64,000 nucleotides of DNA from Sclerodactyla briareus (Eukaryota; Echinodermata; Holothuroidea; Dendrochirotida; Sclerodactylidae). Positions 36,551 through 46,659 of this stretch are shown in pieces; position 1 is the stretch's first letter; each line of letters begins with the position of its first letter. Both the position numbers and the translations under genes were made by a program. Location of the stretch: positions 62,001-126,000 of the forward strand of contig JAODTK010002032.1 of the NCBI GenBank assembly GCA_026419785.1. Direction: 5' to 3'. A model generated the notes under the pieces. That model was not told the DNA's origin. It did no database searches and was given only the letters and a program-made list of their open reading frames with translations.

Positions 36551-37430
36551 GTGTCCGGAACGGACGTGCTAACTTCAACCTGCTCTACTGAGCTAAGAAA
36601 TGAAATGGTCACGGTATGGTAATTCGAAGGTGTCATGATCGGTCGGCTTGTTAGCTTTGGAACGGTGTGTGTGTGACATATGCCAAGTGAAAACTTCTGC
36701 TGTGCTCAGGAGAGGAATGAAGAGGGTCTGTTTACTGTGGAAGTCAATGAGAGGCCCTAATAGCGCATTGTAACCTACTAGTTTGTGTTGCCTTAGCAGG
36801 CAGCATACTGCATATAGACTGGTGTTCCTCCGCCAGCCCAAGTTACCCCTCAAAAAAAATAGTCCCCCAAATTTCTTTGGTGCGCACTTTAGACCAATTT
36901 CCTGATCCCTGTTAGGTCCAGTGTGCCTGCAGTGGACAGACCATATCAAAGAGTACCACATATGCCAGTTTTGGATATTTAGGGCAAATTTCTTACTATT
37001 TTCTGAATGACACTTGGATGCTGGAAAATCTGATTTTCCGACTGGCAGCCCCGGTCGGAAATAACCTAAAAAGGCGAGGCAACCCTGGCGAGAAAACTAA
37101 ACGGTGAAGGTATGTGAATTGAAAGTGCCATGACAGGTATGAATGTCAGCTTAAATATGGTGGGTGGGTCATCCCTGGGAGTATGTTTTACAGTGGAGGT
37201 GAACAAATAGGCTAGGCCTAGCTCAGCTGCCAAAAATACTATACCAGGAACCTTCCAATTAGCTATAGTATAATTAGCCCGTATTGATTGCACAAATTAA
37301 ACATGAGCAGAGTAAAGTCATGATGTGGGATGGTCCAATTCCATAGGAATGGTCATGCAGCAGTTGATCAGTTAGGTATGTAGTGTTGATACCATCATGA
37401 TGCGCCTTGTGGAGCTCGTACCGTCGGGTT
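36551..37430. other. Non-coding interval 3' of the copia element
   Basis: It may include the 3' LTR, but no matching 5' LTR was found to prove it. A minus-strand open frame at 36,593-36,961 has no supporting motif. Nothing else noted. Confidence 0.35.
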
Positions 37431-37435
37431 CTCAG

Positions 37436-37960
37436 CTAGGCTCTTCGCGATTTGTACCTTTTACCCCTCTTGTGTAGTTTGTGGTACTCACGCCTCATTT
37501 CCATTGCTTTCAGAGTGGAATTGCATCTGCTATTCTGTGAGAGCCCTAATTCTGTGAGAGCCCTAACCCGACAGCCTACCATGTGTATCGCACTGTGGTC
37601 ACGGAATCCACCATTCCGGGAGAAAGTACAGCTGTGCTTGGGATTTGTTACCCTGAATGCCCCGTTGACAGCTCCCGCCTTCCGGGTGAAGATCTCGAAC
37701 CAGGTTGACTGGAGTCCCTTGGGGGACATACTGGAGGTGAGTATACCCTCAATCAACCCTTTGTTCTCGCCAGCAATGCACAAGGAACCCTTAGCTATTC
37801 TAGGCAGAAAGGGGAAGTTGTATCTGCGCCCAGCCTTGCATACGAATGACTTGCTGGGGTCACTCTGAATGGTCTCCACTGTAGCAGCCGAGAAAGGTCC
37901 AAGCACATTGTTATACTTAGTCTGCACTTTCGCCTGATCATGGCTGTGGAATTTCTTCAC
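37436..37960 (-). CDS. Longest ORF of the window, unidentified protein with basic tail
   Basis: A 174-codon open frame on the minus strand. Typical pieces are YNNVLGPFSAATVETIQSD, RRYNFPFLPRIAKGSL, TWFEIFTRKAGAVNGAF and RDHSAIHMVGCRVRALTE. It ends in a strongly basic tail (HKLHKRGKRYKSRRA) and stop, suggesting nucleic-acid binding or a nuclear signal. A 16-bp direct repeat (ctgtgagagccctaat, 37,535-37,568) inserts a duplicated ALTELG/ALSQN-like piece. A GTGAGT donor-like site lies inside near 37,490. It may be the 3' exon or ORF of the minus-strand group extending to 39.26 kb. No family recognised; a mobile-element structural protein or an orphan host gene are both possible. Confidence 0.45.
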   Translation of the reverse strand: MKKFHSHDQAKVQTKYNNVLGPFSAATVETIQSDPSKSFVCKAGRRYNFPFLPRIAKGSLCIAGENKGLIEGILTSSMSPKGLQSTWFEIFTRKAGAVNGAFRVTNPKHSCTFSRNGGFRDHSAIHMVGCRVRALTELGLSQNSRCNSTLKAMEMRREYHKLHKRGKRYKSRRA

Positions 37961-38009
37961 GTTTTAGCTCCAACTGCAGTCGGTCCCTCGGCAAATCTCC
38001 TCTGATGCC

Positions 38010-38246
38010 TCATCCTGGTCTAGAGTTATAACTGGGACATACCTTTGGTCCATTTTCACCTTGGTTAGGGCTCGTCTCGGTGATCGGTTCAGGTGGGTCT
38101 GATCCAGCAGGTCCAACAGGAGTTACTGGTCTGCCGAAACCAATGCAACCTTTACCATCAGCATCCGTAGTCAGGAATCCGACATGCACATGGTTCTTCC
38201 CCCAGCCGTTATTTTCTGGGCACAAGCCGTCCGCCACTCTCCTCAC
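38010..38246 (-). CDS. Minus-strand ORF upstream of the 174-codon ORF
   Basis: The frame includes CPENNGWGKNHVHVGFLTTD, DGKGCIGFGRPVTPVG and a Pro/Glu/Asn-rich end, reaching a very good donor (CCAAAG|gtatgt) at about 38,043. Composition resembles the ORF at 37,436-37,960, and it probably belongs to the same gene or element, split by an intron or a frameshift. No recognisable domain. Confidence 0.35.
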   Translation of the reverse strand: MRRVADGLCPENNGWGKNHVHVGFLTTDADGKGCIGFGRPVTPVGPAGSDPPEPITETSPNQGENGPKVCPSYNSRPG

Positions 38247-38689
38247 ACTCTCTCATCTCCGAGGTGTCATGATGGGTGGTACATTTCGAGCATCCTGCAT
38301 CCCCCTGGCAGTCCACCTCCTCTGCCTGGCTCCTTAGGCATTGCTAACGAGTACAGCTTTGTTTTGTGGTGGAACCCGATGACCACTTGTCATTCGTCCA
38401 TTCTCCACACCTACACCTCTACACTTAGTGGCAGGCGCAAAGGGTGTGGTGGCCTCGAGAATTGGTGGGGGTTAATGTATTGCTCTGTCATACTCTGCGT
38501 GGATAGATGTGTCCTAGGGAGTCCCACAGTTCTCATGTAATCCAGGACTTGTTTTTTCTTCTCAGCCACATCCTCTCATTCTCCTCTTCTATTTTTTAGG
38601 TCCATATTGTTGGCAGCCCGAGGCAATCCACTCATCACAGGACCAGGTACAGACAACGCTTAAAACCTAGCGTCCCATTTACAAGAGAG

Positions 38690-39260
38690 CGGTTCTGTGC
38701 AGCGCGAGCTGAAGAGCCACTATGATGTCCGCGGGGTCCTCCCAAGTTTGGGTCATGGCTGTTTCATTTCTGAGTGCAGTGGTGACAACTCCCCAACAAA
38801 GTCACAACTGGTACAACCAAAAGACTCTTCTGCCCACTCCCCATTCCACTTTCAGTTTCTGACAGCGCTACCAGCAGGCTTTGCTTTTGGCAGCAGATTT
38901 CCAGTGCGCTACAACAGCAGTATGGTAGGCCCGGGCGAGATTGGCTGTAGACGTCTATAACCTTCAACTTGTAGCTAACCTGACCTCCGCCCTCCTCAGA
39001 GATGGGACCGTGCGAGTCACCGTCGGTCAAGAGGCCCATACCTTTTCACTCTTCGCCGGAGCAGCATTGTGGTTTTCGGCTGAGGCTGTTCATGTGGCCC
39101 TAAACAGGGGATGTTACCACTCTGTCATAGTCCTGCCTATGGACGGTGTACCTAGTGCTGGGCCCAGGGACAGACTCTGGCTCTGCTATACTGCCATTGC
39201 CGGGCTCTGTTGGCAAAGCTTCACAGGCAGCTCTGTTTGCCAGGCTGAACATGTCCCGCC
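38690..39260 (-). pseudogene. 5' part of the minus-strand ORF group
   Basis: From an ATG at about 39,258 (MFSLANRAACEALPTEPGN...) a minus-strand frame runs through STRYTVHRQDYDRVV, meets stops, then continues at 39,039-38,764 (GGGQVSYKLKVIDVYSQSR) and, after a shift, CTSCDFVGELSPLHSEM. Frame breaks suggest decay. Being co-oriented with the two ORFs downstream, it may be the start of the same unit. No family recognised. Confidence 0.3.
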
Positions 39261-39472
39261 CTCCTAGCTCTGATACCTTGGTGACCTACCATAGCCGATT
39301 AAACTAAAGACTTTGGTGTGCTTGTTTTAGGTTGGAGAAAAACCCTGCATGGGCCATGTCGCCCGGTTTCTCATGAACACCAGTCATGTGTTGTCAATGA
39401 AAATTTATTATCGTTTGTTCCATTTTGTAATCTTGGTGGCTCACTCACATTCGTGCCACAATTCCTCCTCAG

Positions 39473-39621
39473 AAACAGATAACACTGTTCATTTTCTCCT
39501 CGAAAACTGGTCCAAGCTCCTCTGCCACAATTTATTACCCAGCTCCACCACACACCCGAAGGCCCATTGGATGTTCAGGGGTGACAAAAAATGGAGGCTT
39601 CAGCTCACTCCTCCGCGAACA
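39473..39621 (+). CDS. Candidate coding exon, plus strand
   Basis: A good acceptor (gccacaattcctcctcag) and a consensus donor (GAACA|gtaagt) bound 149 nt. Two frames are open. Phase 0 reads TGPSSSATIYYPAPPHTRRP and leaves in phase 2; phase 1 reads VHFLLENWSKLLCHNLLPSS and leaves in phase 0. Phase-0 entry matches the exit of the exon at 32,669-32,786; phase-0 exit would match the entry at 46,132. Codon composition does not decide. Unidentified. Confidence 0.4.
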
Positions 39622-39779
39622 GTAAGTACGTCCGTACCAAATGAAATAATGACGGAATCTCACAGTAAATAATCTCTCAATTTTTTTCCTGCGACGAAGG
39701 AATCTATGCAGTCATGCCCGTGCGTCTGTTGTATGTGTGTGTATGTGACGCCCAGCTTGTAACAAGAAACTCTACCCCA

Positions 39780-40215
39780 CCTGGATGGATGAATCACAAT
39801 AAAAAAACAAACCCCCTTTGGTAGTTGTGTTTCCCATGATGAGTACTGACCCTATTATTTGGATCACGGCATAGTTCACCAGAAGTCAAGTCCTGAAAAC
39901 CTTGAAACACGACAAGTCAGAATGGTTTGGTTAGATCGAGTTGAAATTTGGTGTGTAGCTCCCTAATGGGGAGTACAGAACCCCATTGTTTTTGGTTCAG
40001 GTCGGGTGAATTTTGGTAAAAAATAGGAACTTTGGGGAAAAAGTCGATATTTCGGCAATTTTGGCTTGTAAACCATACCTTAGACCCCCCCTGGATGGAT
40101 GAAGCTCATACTTAGTTATGTGTGTTCCCCATGATGAGTACGTTAACCCTATTGTTATGGGGTCAAAATAGAGGTCACCAGAGTCAAAGTCGAAAATCTT
40201 GTGAAACATGATAGG
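39780..40215 (-). repeat. Dispersed repeat of the TGACCT family, two copies
   Basis: Two consecutive diverged copies, inverted relative to the 3.2-4.0 kb block, share 'cctggatggatga', 'ccccatgatgagtac' and a 'gaccctattattt' or 'aaccctattgttat' string. It ends where the LINE-like coding sequence at 40.22 kb begins. Confidence 0.55.
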
Positions 40216-42300
40216 TCCCAGAATAGTTAGATCCGATCCAGTTGAAATTTCCTGCTTCTGCTATCTCAGAAATTATTCTTATGGGAGAAACAATTCTATT
40301 CTCTACACTCTAAGATCAGGCTCTTCTTCATCACCAGCGTGGTTCGATCATCATGTACCACTGCTGTCAGGAGAAAAATTTGACTTGTTCAGCTTGTCTA
40401 TCTTCACCTTCACCTGATTCTTGTCAGGCCATGGAACTGCTCGTAATGTGTGCTCTGAGACAATCGATAAGGCAGAAAACTAGGCAGAACGACTACCTTC
40501 CGGTAGTCGTTCATGTTGGTCGCTGGCCAAATCTGGGTCCCCAGAATTTCTGGTGCTTCCAAATTCCCGCCTCTGTTGAACCCTGGTGGCTTCTTGGCCA
40601 TGATCCACCTCTAAAGCTAACACTTTTGCTGAACTATTCTCTTCCAATTCCACTGTGTATAAGATGCCTTCAATCCTCCCCATTTTTGCCAGCTTTATGA
40701 AACGATCTCTGGTAAACGTTGTTTTTAACTAACTCGTCATGATCCGCAAACACTCGATAATTTAGACAGTAAGAAGTCATCTAGTCTGATGGCTATTCCT
40801 CCTATAGTCATCCTGAAGTGGCCCCTGAAATATTTTCCCCCATCCTTAGCAAGCTTACCCTCTTGTTTTATGGGATGCTACCCTTCTGTTTGGAAACATG
40901 CCTCATTTTTGCCCATCCCTAAGAAAGGATGACCATCCGACCCCTCCACTTTACATGCCGATTGCCATCACCTCGGTTCTCTCTAAGTTTGGAACCTATA
41001 GTCAACAGCATTTTGAACTTTCTTTATTTTCACTCTCTCATCAGTGTCCACCAGTGGTGGTTTCCGGCATGGCCGTATTTACTGTACTGGTGACCTATCT
41101 TTTGTCACCACTCAGTGAGCCCAAGCCATTGAGTTTTTCAGTGAAAGTGGGCATTGCCCTTGATTCTCGAATGCCTTTGACCGTGTATGGCCATGCGGAC
41201 TCCTTACCAATTACTTCAGTTGGTTTCAGCCCCCTTCCAACTTCTTGGACCACCCTTTGACCAGCCTTTCTTACCCGGTCGCGCTATCTCTGTTCTGGTT
41301 ATGGTGACTATCTCCAAACACTTCCTATCAATGCTGTTGTTCCTCAAGGTGTGTTTTTTCTCCTACACTCTTTCTCATTTTTATCAACGATCGTCTTAGC
41401 TCTACTTCCTATAGTATTCACTCTTTGCGGATGATTCTACCCTTCACCACACTCTGTGCTTTTCTCGTCCCCAGAAGCAGAATAATTTTGTCTATAACTG
41501 TTCCATAGTTGCCAGTCAGAACAATGACTACATTTCTATTTTGAAGCTGGGGCACTGCTAATCTAGTTACATTCCACCAATCTAAAACTTAAAATTGCCG
41601 ATTCCTGTCGGCGTTTTTCTGATGCCCCGCTATTTTCATGGCTGAAAAGATCCTCCCTCAGTCTACTAGCTTAATCTCCTTGGTAGGAAAATCACAGCAC
41701 CTGTCCTGGCACTCTCATATCGGGTCTATCGCTACTACTGGCTCTAGAAGTTGGGCTTCCTATTTTGTGCAAGGAAATACTTCACCTCACAACAGCTAAT
41801 TATGCTTTACAAAGCCCAAATTCGCTGCCTAATGGAATATGGTTGCCATATTGGGGTGTAGCTTCGCCATCCTCTCTCAGTGTCCTTGATCGTATTCAGA
41901 GCAAGGCCATTCGTCTCATCAAGTGATCATCTTAATTCCTCACTTCAGCCTCGATCCCATCACAGATATGTATCATCCTCCGTCTCCTCTTACCACTACT
42001 TTTATGGTCAATGTTCTTTCTGAGCTTGGAGATGCTGTTTCATCCTTTTACTCCAGGGTACTTGCCATTACTCGCTCTTCTTCTTCCAGCAACCCATTTT
42101 GGTCGCAGCTCCCACGTCATTGTCACCGAAACCTATGCTCGCTCCTTTTTTCCTCCACACTGCGCAAGCTGCACTAGGCTTTCTCGCGGATGTCTTACAC
42201 TGCTTTCGATCTACAGCGTCTTTCTTTTGTGTCTTGTGTGGGGGTTGCCCTATTTTGTCTAGGCAATTATGGGTTCGCCATGATGAGTACTAGATGAGGA
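40216..42300 (+). mobile_element. Non-LTR retrotransposon, Jockey-like
   Basis: A possible endonuclease remnant near 40.3 kb (GSSSSPAWFDHH) is followed by a recognisable RT and C-terminal region on the plus strand. The order and blocks (PSVWKHASFLPIPKKG, VPQG, FADDSTLH, 'CLMEYG', 'RIQSKAIRLI') are those of Jockey-group elements common in arthropods and other invertebrates. Frameshifts occur throughout. A tail-like AT-rich stretch with 'gcgctatataaaat' at about 43,140 may mark the 3' end if the UTR is long. Confidence 0.75.
40590..41960 (+). pseudogene. Jockey-like reverse transcriptase, frameshifted
   Basis: ANTFAELFSSNST near 40,620 is the pre-RT block. PIPKKG at about 40,917 leads into IAITSVLSK near 40,960. 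The VPQG turn is at 41,338-41,349, and the catalytic FADD at 41,424-41,435 is intact. The frame changes at least four times, so no functional protein is possible despite preserved active-site residues. Confidence 0.75.
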
Positions 42301-43975
42301 AATTTTTAGGCACATGTCCACCCAACGATCCTCCTTGGCGAGATATAGTCAATAATCGTCCTTATGAATTTGAATTGGTCACTGATAATGAGCGTTTCTG
42401 TTGAATGCTACTACCAAAAATGGGAAGTGACACATGGAATGCTTTTAAGTTATTGCAAGTGACTATTTAAAGGGAACTCTTATCACGCAACCAGACGAGA
42501 CACGGGAGCGATCGCCTGTTTTAATCTTCTAGTGGAAGCGTTATTGGCTAAAATAATTGCATGATCGTTTGTATCCGCTGATTTTTCTTGGAAGTATATG
42601 TGGCCTTAGCCAGACCTTGAGTATCATAATATTTTATAAGGATCTGTCTTCACCTGCCACAAAAGCAGGAAGAGGAAGAAGACTTAATACAACACTTGTG
42701 TGTTCAGTGTGCCCTTGATCATTTGCAAAATTTCTCAGAAAACCGTGAGACAGATTCGTTGAAGCCCTTATGTGTTATCATGGTTGGATGAACGTGATCT
42801 GATAAGGATTTGGCCAGGACAGTCACTAATCGAGTAGGGTACTAATTAGCTTATTTTATGTAATTCATGTGTAGCCGCTCATGGCAAGATCAAGATATTT
42901 ACACCACAATAAAAAGTGTGTGGTTTGTCGTGTAGGTGAAGAACAGCAGTCACAAGAAGTCTTCAAAATGTTCTTATTTTCAAATCTAGCAATTTCAATT
43001 TCATTCATATTTAGCCGTTTCGGTTCAATCCATATGCTGTTTCTTGATGTTGACATTTAATGGCATTTCTATTACTGTTCATGTAGTGTGATATGTTATT
43101 CCGTTTTGTTCAGCGCTTGACAACTCTCGTTGGTCTGTGCGCTATATAAAATTGTTATATTATTTTATTATTTAACAAATATTTAGCATATATATGCCTG
43201 ATTTGTTTGGGTTATTGGGTTTTTACCAAACCAGGCTGAATGGTTACTGTAGTCCAGAGGAAATATAACATAATTTCAGGAGTCTTGCCTCTCTCTTGAG
43301 TAATTGGATATGTGAGTTGGTCATTGGTCAAAGGGTTCTTTGGAACCTTACCCGAAAACTCTGGTCCTATATAAAAGTGACGAGAAGGGAATGCAGGCGA
43401 AGTTAAATAAATTACTAATCTGAAATTATAATTTTATCACCATTTGCATTCGTAAGAGGTCAAAAAAAAAAACAAAATCCCCAATACCTACTGGGAGTCC
43501 AGCTGGAATTTATAGTGACGATTGGCCGGTACACAAATTAGCTGGTCCAGCCCAAAGTATTATTTGTGTGATATAGGCCGTAAGCATGTGATGGTCCGCA
43601 GTGTTTAGTTTCTTGCACTATCTTCCTCTTAATGCCGCCACAACATAGTCCACGCTAGTATAGTGGTGATGACCAAAAGCTAAAAATGCCAACACCTCAA
43701 TTCGTTGGTTTATACCAATGAACTTTCGTTTGCGAGACAACGATTAGGGGTCTATAGAAGTCGTATTTCACCGTCATTTTGGTTTTGGTTTGATCAAGAT
43801 TCATTTCACCTGTGCCTTGGCAACTTCATGATGTAACATGATATCACCTTAACTTACTGATGCCATTTGAAGGCTCTTCAGTTTAGCTCCTATTGCAACT
43901 GTTCAATACTGAAGGACGAGTTGTTGGGAATAGGTAAGCATTATTCAAGGGTTTTTTTTCTTTGGATAACTGCGA
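42301..43975. other. Non-coding interval 3' of the Jockey-like LINE
   Basis: A short open frame at about 42,294-42,398 (CPPNDPPWRDIVNNRPYEF) is the only coding-like piece. 'gcgctatataaaattgttat' at about 43,140 followed by AT-rich sequence looks like a retroposon tail. No exon accepted. Confidence 0.35.
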
Positions 43976-43979
43976 GCAA

Positions 43980-44235
43980 AGAGAATTGACCTATCAAGGA
44001 CCACAATGGCAAGGGTGCAGACTTTGTACTGCACCGTATTGTAAGCTGCCAACCTTACCAGATAATGGAAGAGGCCTGCCTCTTTGGTGGTACCTCCAGT
44101 GGGAGGGGGATAATCCACCGCAGGACGTCAAATCGCAAATTGCCTACCTCAGTTTTTTGGTATGACCCTACCGGGAATTGAACCCCGTCTCCCGGGTGGT
44201 AGGATGATGCACTACCAACTGTGCCACGTTCGGTC
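43980..44235 (-). mobile_element. tRNA-derived SINE, copy 1
   Basis: Read on the minus strand, the head has an A-box-like TGGCACAGTTGGTAGTGC and a B box GGGGTTCAATTCCCGG (44,171-44,186). A body follows with GAGGTAGGCAATTTGC, GAGGTACCACCAAAGAGGCA and GCAGTACAAAGTCTGCACCC. The same body blocks recur in three other copies in this window. It is a retroposon, not a functional tRNA gene. Confidence 0.75.
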
Positions 44236-44239
44236 TATG

Positions 44240-45215
44240 TGTATAATCTGTCTATCTCCTATATCAAGATAAATGCCATGAACAGTTCCATCATTTCCAA
44301 GAATATATGCAAACATTCATTGCACTCAAAGGAAAAAAATCATCTTACACCTTTTACTTATATGAAGGGTGAAAAATCACAATTTCTGTGTAAAACCAAG
44401 GGCTTACATTCATTTGGTTCACTCGTGACAACATGTGGACCTCAAGCATCATTGTAGATAAAACACAAAAATGGAAGTAGTTTGGAACTCCGAAGTGTGT
44501 GAATTCAGGGTATCAAACATGCGTTTCCATCTGTGCTGGTTTCAATTGAAGCAGTCTGGTACATTCATAAAAATGTGAGTTTCTTTTCGCTGATCTTTAA
44601 ATTCTCCGGGATACCCAACTGTGGACTGACTACTCATTCAATCTCATGCACATCCAACCATACTAATTATATCTAATCGACACTTGAAGTGTCCGGGATA
44701 TTATGGTTTTGGGTGTGTAGCCGCCTCCGTCCCAGGCGTCCGCCGTCGCCGAAACTCATGCCTTAGTGCTACACTCTCACTTTATCCGATTGGTCTGAAC
44801 TTGGTATAAAAGTTCGACTTCGTGAAATCTCTGATGAGTCAGAAAGTGGGCTTCACTGCAATGCTGGGGTACGCTAATGGCATAATTTACACGAAAATTT
44901 TAAGTTAGCCAGGATTTGAGCGACACTTGGTGGGTTGGCACTTAGATGATCCCGAAAAGTTGGACGGTCATTCAAGTTAATCAGAGGTCCAAATTGCATA
45001 ATTAATGTGAATGGTTTTGTAGCTGCCATGGACCTAAAAACTTGGTGATGCTAGCTAGCTAGTTCTGGTTGCCGACAAAATGGAGGTCTTTATGGGTTGT
45101 ACTTCTACCCAATGTGATTGCTAGAACGGGGATCCACACATGGGCTGTTCACCCCACCTACACAGTCTAGTTCTGTGATGGTATCAGTATAACTTTTAAT
45201 GATAATTCCATTCAT
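44240..45215. other. Non-coding interval
   Basis: No exon or repeat recognised on either strand. Confidence 0.35.
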
Positions 45216-45217
45216 AC

Positions 45218-45332
45218 CTGTAGTATTGCATTCAATCAGGGACCGGGCAACCTCCCGTCTCGTTCCAATTCCATCAGTCACTGAACAATTCGATTCATGG
45301 TTCTGTTTATATTCACACCCATAAACAGCGTA
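45218..45332 (-). CDS. Candidate Cys-containing exon, minus strand
   Basis: A minus-strand frame with 63% purine-first codons ends at a good donor (CTACAG|gtatga). The peptide reads VYGCEYKQNHESNCSVTDG and then TRREVARSLIEC, with a Cys-Ser-Val-Thr-x-Gly-x-Gly-Thr-Arg order that loosely recalls a thrombospondin type-1 repeat, but the expected Trp and Cys residues are missing, so I do not assign it. The acceptor (actcaag) is weak, so the 5' border is uncertain. Confidence 0.3.
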
Positions 45333-45636
45333 CTTGAGTGGCAATGTTCGCACCTATTTCCCGGTAGTGTGCTCTATATGGCCAGTGAAATCTTTCAGAA
45401 CTGTCAGTGTATCGTGATTAAATGACACAGTCATGACTGAAATATTTCTTGAAAACACTCTACTTACACTCATATACTGTATGGGTATTTACTTTTTCGG
45501 CGGGGAGCATTCAATGTTGAATGAGGGATGTGCCCCCATCTTGAATCAAACAAACTTGTAGAATATATGGCACCTGCATATTTAAACATAGTGACTCATA
45601 ACAAAAATGATAGGAAAGGTTTCATTCTCATCACAG

Positions 45637-45700
45637 GCAAGGCATATGAGCTGTTCACAGCTATGTCATGTGGCATTTTTGTTGAGTCAAGTCACCAAAG
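45637..45700 (+). CDS. Candidate 64-nt coding exon, plus strand
   Basis: A good acceptor (ttcattctcatcacag) and donor (CCAAAG|gtaggt) bound 64 nt. The frame entering in phase 1 reads KAYELFTAMSCGIFVESSHQ; a second frame is also open. It lies 430 bp before the exon at 46,132, but the exit phase of the preferred frame (2) does not fit that exon's entry phase (0). Unidentified. Confidence 0.35.
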
Positions 45701-46131
45701 GTAGGTTTTTGTACATGAGGATGACAATCGGTTTACCCCTGAGTATTTTTTCTCTGAAAGGTGGGGAGGGGGGAACTTACACTACAACAAAAATTTGAAA
45801 TGAACTTGCGGTTTTCTATAGCCACAAAGGAAACTGAAGAAACAAATATGGCTTCTCTCATGTACGTCTACTAGGGCATGTATGGACCAAGTGCTGTTCA
45901 TATATTTCCTGCACTTGCCACTAATGCTGTTACCATGCACCTCCCATAGGTTGAGCCTCTCCTTGGGTTGTAGAAAATATTGAAAAAACAAAACAAATTC
46001 AGATGAATAGGGGAATAGCCTCCGTTTGTGAGGAGGGGACAGAATAGAGCTTTTGCAGTCTGCAAAAATAATTGCTAAATAATTTAGGATCTTCTTCTTC
46101 CTTGGTATGTACTGCATATTTACAATTACAG

Positions 46132-46461
46132 GCAGTTATTCGGAACCTTCATGAGGTGTACATACTGGAAAAGGGCCCATCCACAGTCCACTTCCATCCT
46201 TTACCTATCAAGACAGTTTACGAGCTACTTGGCTTGCGGCAGGGTGGAATGAGGAGGAATGAAGTAACAAACTTACACGGCATTGGTCAGTATTTTGTGA
46301 TTGAATTTTTTCTCCCAGGTTACAGGTACACACCGGTACATAGGCTACACATCGACGGAGGCAACAGGGATGAGGAACTTCAATCCTCCATCGCTAGTGA
46401 AAGAAGCATTGGGGTAGCCAGCGACGAGGAGAGCCAATCGCACGGATCATGCCATGAGTAG
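46132..46461 (+). CDS. Probable terminal coding exon, plus strand
   Basis: After an acceptor (catatttacaattacag) a phase-0 frame of 109 codons ends at TAG 46,459-46,461. Pieces: NLHEVYILEKGPSTVHFHPL, KTVYELLGLRQGG, YRYTPVHRLHIDGGNRDEEL and a Ser/Glu-rich end. About 59% of codons begin with a purine. A GT...AG pair at 46,286-46,318 would remove 33 nt in frame, but that is too short for a normal intron, so I read it as exon. The acidic Ser-rich end is typical of a C-terminus. Gene not recognised. Confidence 0.45.
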   Translation, partial: AVIRNLHEVYILEKGPSTVHFHPLPIKTVYELLGLRQGGMRRNEVTNLHGIGQYFVIEFFLPGYRYTPVHRLHIDGGNRDEELQSSIASERSIGVASDEESQSHGSCHE

Positions 46462-46659
46462 GAGTGAAGACTACACCCAGGATGGCGAAAGGTGGGTACT
46501 GCATGGTGCTTCATTGATGATACCTTAGTGAGAAACAAACGAAAGGACACATAAATGGGGTTCAGATAAGGAGCCATTGCAGGAGGAATACATTGTAGTG
46601 TCGGAGTAGTCTAGTAGCGAGATATTGAAAGTGAGGCAGGGCCTCCTGGCAGTAAGCGG

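Noticed and set aside
44160-44235. Functional tRNA gene on minus strand
   Set aside because: The acceptor stem pairs poorly and the sequence continues into a SINE body shared with other copies.
46286-46318. 33-bp intron (gtcagt...cccag)
   Set aside because: Shorter than normal animal introns, and the sequence is open in frame and a multiple of three, so it is more simply exon.
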